From contig CAIVQI010000073.1 in assembly GCA_903908015.1 (NCBI GenBank), positions 1-5,911 on the forward strand: a DNA stretch of 5,911 nt, given 5' to 3'. A model generated the notes under the pieces. It was not told where the DNA came from. It saw nothing but the letters and a program-made list of their open reading frames with translations, and did no database searches. Of the stretch, positions 5,567-5,911 are shown in pieces (the stretch's first letter is position 1; each line of letters begins with the position of its first letter). Both the position numbers and the translations under genes were made by a program. The DNA is from an uncultured Bacteroidota bacterium. Lineage in GTDB: Bacteria; Bacteroidota; Bacteroidia; UBA7662.

Positions 5567-5911
5567 TCACTCTATCCTGAGATAGGCTGCCAACTCCAGC
5601 GCCACCTGTTCAGGCGATAAGCCCTCTCTTAATTTGCCCTCACGCGCCACGGAGAGGGATCCTTCCTCTTCGGAAACCACCAAGGCCATGACGTCGGCCA
5701 GTTCAGATACCCCTAAGGCAGCCCGATGCCGTAGTCCAAGACCACTCCGCAATTCAGGGCTCTCCGAAACTGGGAGTACGCACGCCACCGATTGAACCCG
5801 TCCATCCATGATCCAAGCGGCACCGTCATGAATGGGCGATTCGCGGTGGAATACCGAAAGAAGCAATGCCCGTCCGACCCGTGCATCGATGGAGGTTCCA
5901 CGCGACATCAC
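5567..5911 (-). CDS. cdaA: Diadenylate cyclase CdaA, C-terminal catalytic part (5' end outside window)
   Basis: It condenses two ATP into cyclic di-AMP, a second messenger linked to potassium/osmolyte and cell-envelope control. The frame is open to the window edge, where the codon is GTG within the gene rather than a start; 114 residues are visible. They carry the diagnostic DAC-domain motifs: DGA in SPIHDGAAWI (29-31) and RHRAALGVSE (61-70). The nearby LPVSES and VVSEEEGSLSVA segments belong to the same fold. The end YLRIE closes soon after the domain, as in membrane-bound CdaA (about 250-270 residues with three N-terminal helices, which would lie outside the window). DisA is excluded because no helix-hairpin-helix domain follows. 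It is the most upstream visible gene of the leftward cluster, 21 bp from the next one. Confidence 0.9.
   Translation of the reverse strand: MMSRGTSIDARVGRALLLSVFHRESPIHDGAAWIMDGRVQSVACVLPVSESPELRSGLGLRHRAALGVSELADVMALVVSEEEGSLSVAREGKLREGLSPEQVALELAAYLRIE

Overview
The window looks like part of a Bacteroidota chromosome, probably a marine or freshwater member of the Flavobacteriia/Cytophagia type. Four things suggest this. A promoter with the Bacteroidota layout (TTTG, 20-nt spacer, TATATTTA) sits upstream of a secreted cohesin-like protein. Start codons generally lack Shine-Dalgarno sequences. RlmD and the 129-residue unknown protein have Bacteroidota-like sequences. The c-di-AMP synthase is of the CdaA type. 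No mobile element, CRISPR array, rRNA or tRNA gene was seen.

Layout. Left edge (1-486): the 5' part of a secreted cohesin-like protein gene runs leftward out of the window. A 222-bp divergent intergenic region separates it from msrB and holds a promoter for each direction. Region 487-1041 is the rightward msrB (methionine-R-sulfoxide reductase with an N-terminal export signal). From 1038 to the right edge everything is leftward and closely packed. In transcription order this is cdaA (5' end outside the window), a secreted thioredoxin-fold protein, a YbfF/ABHD11-like alpha/beta hydrolase, rlmD, a small protein of unknown function, and gluQ. Junctions are +21, -1 (TAATG), +17, +138 and +34 bp, so a single transcription unit is plausible. 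The one wide gap (2317-2454) lies between rlmD and the unknown gene and is filled by a tandem repeat array. msrB and gluQ converge and share the palindrome TTAA, which supplies both stop codons.

How the genes relate. RlmD (23S rRNA m5U) and GluQ (glutamyl-queuosine on tRNA-Asp) are both RNA-modification enzymes. CdaA makes the second messenger c-di-AMP. MsrB and the thioredoxin-fold protein both look like extracytoplasmic redox proteins but are on opposite strands. The grouping looks like ordinary housekeeping rather than a dedicated system.

Most unusual features. (1) A ten-unit 12-bp tandem repeat inside rlmD encodes (V-T-D-A/V)10 in the middle of an otherwise intact enzyme, with a higher-order 48-bp period. 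(2) A 123-nt stretch downstream of rlmD has not one G on the + strand, is about 42% C, and contains a 22-bp tandem repeat. It cannot form a normal terminator hairpin in the operon RNA, and on the other strand it resembles a Rho-loading site. I did not find clear evidence of an undescribed defence, mobile or signalling system.
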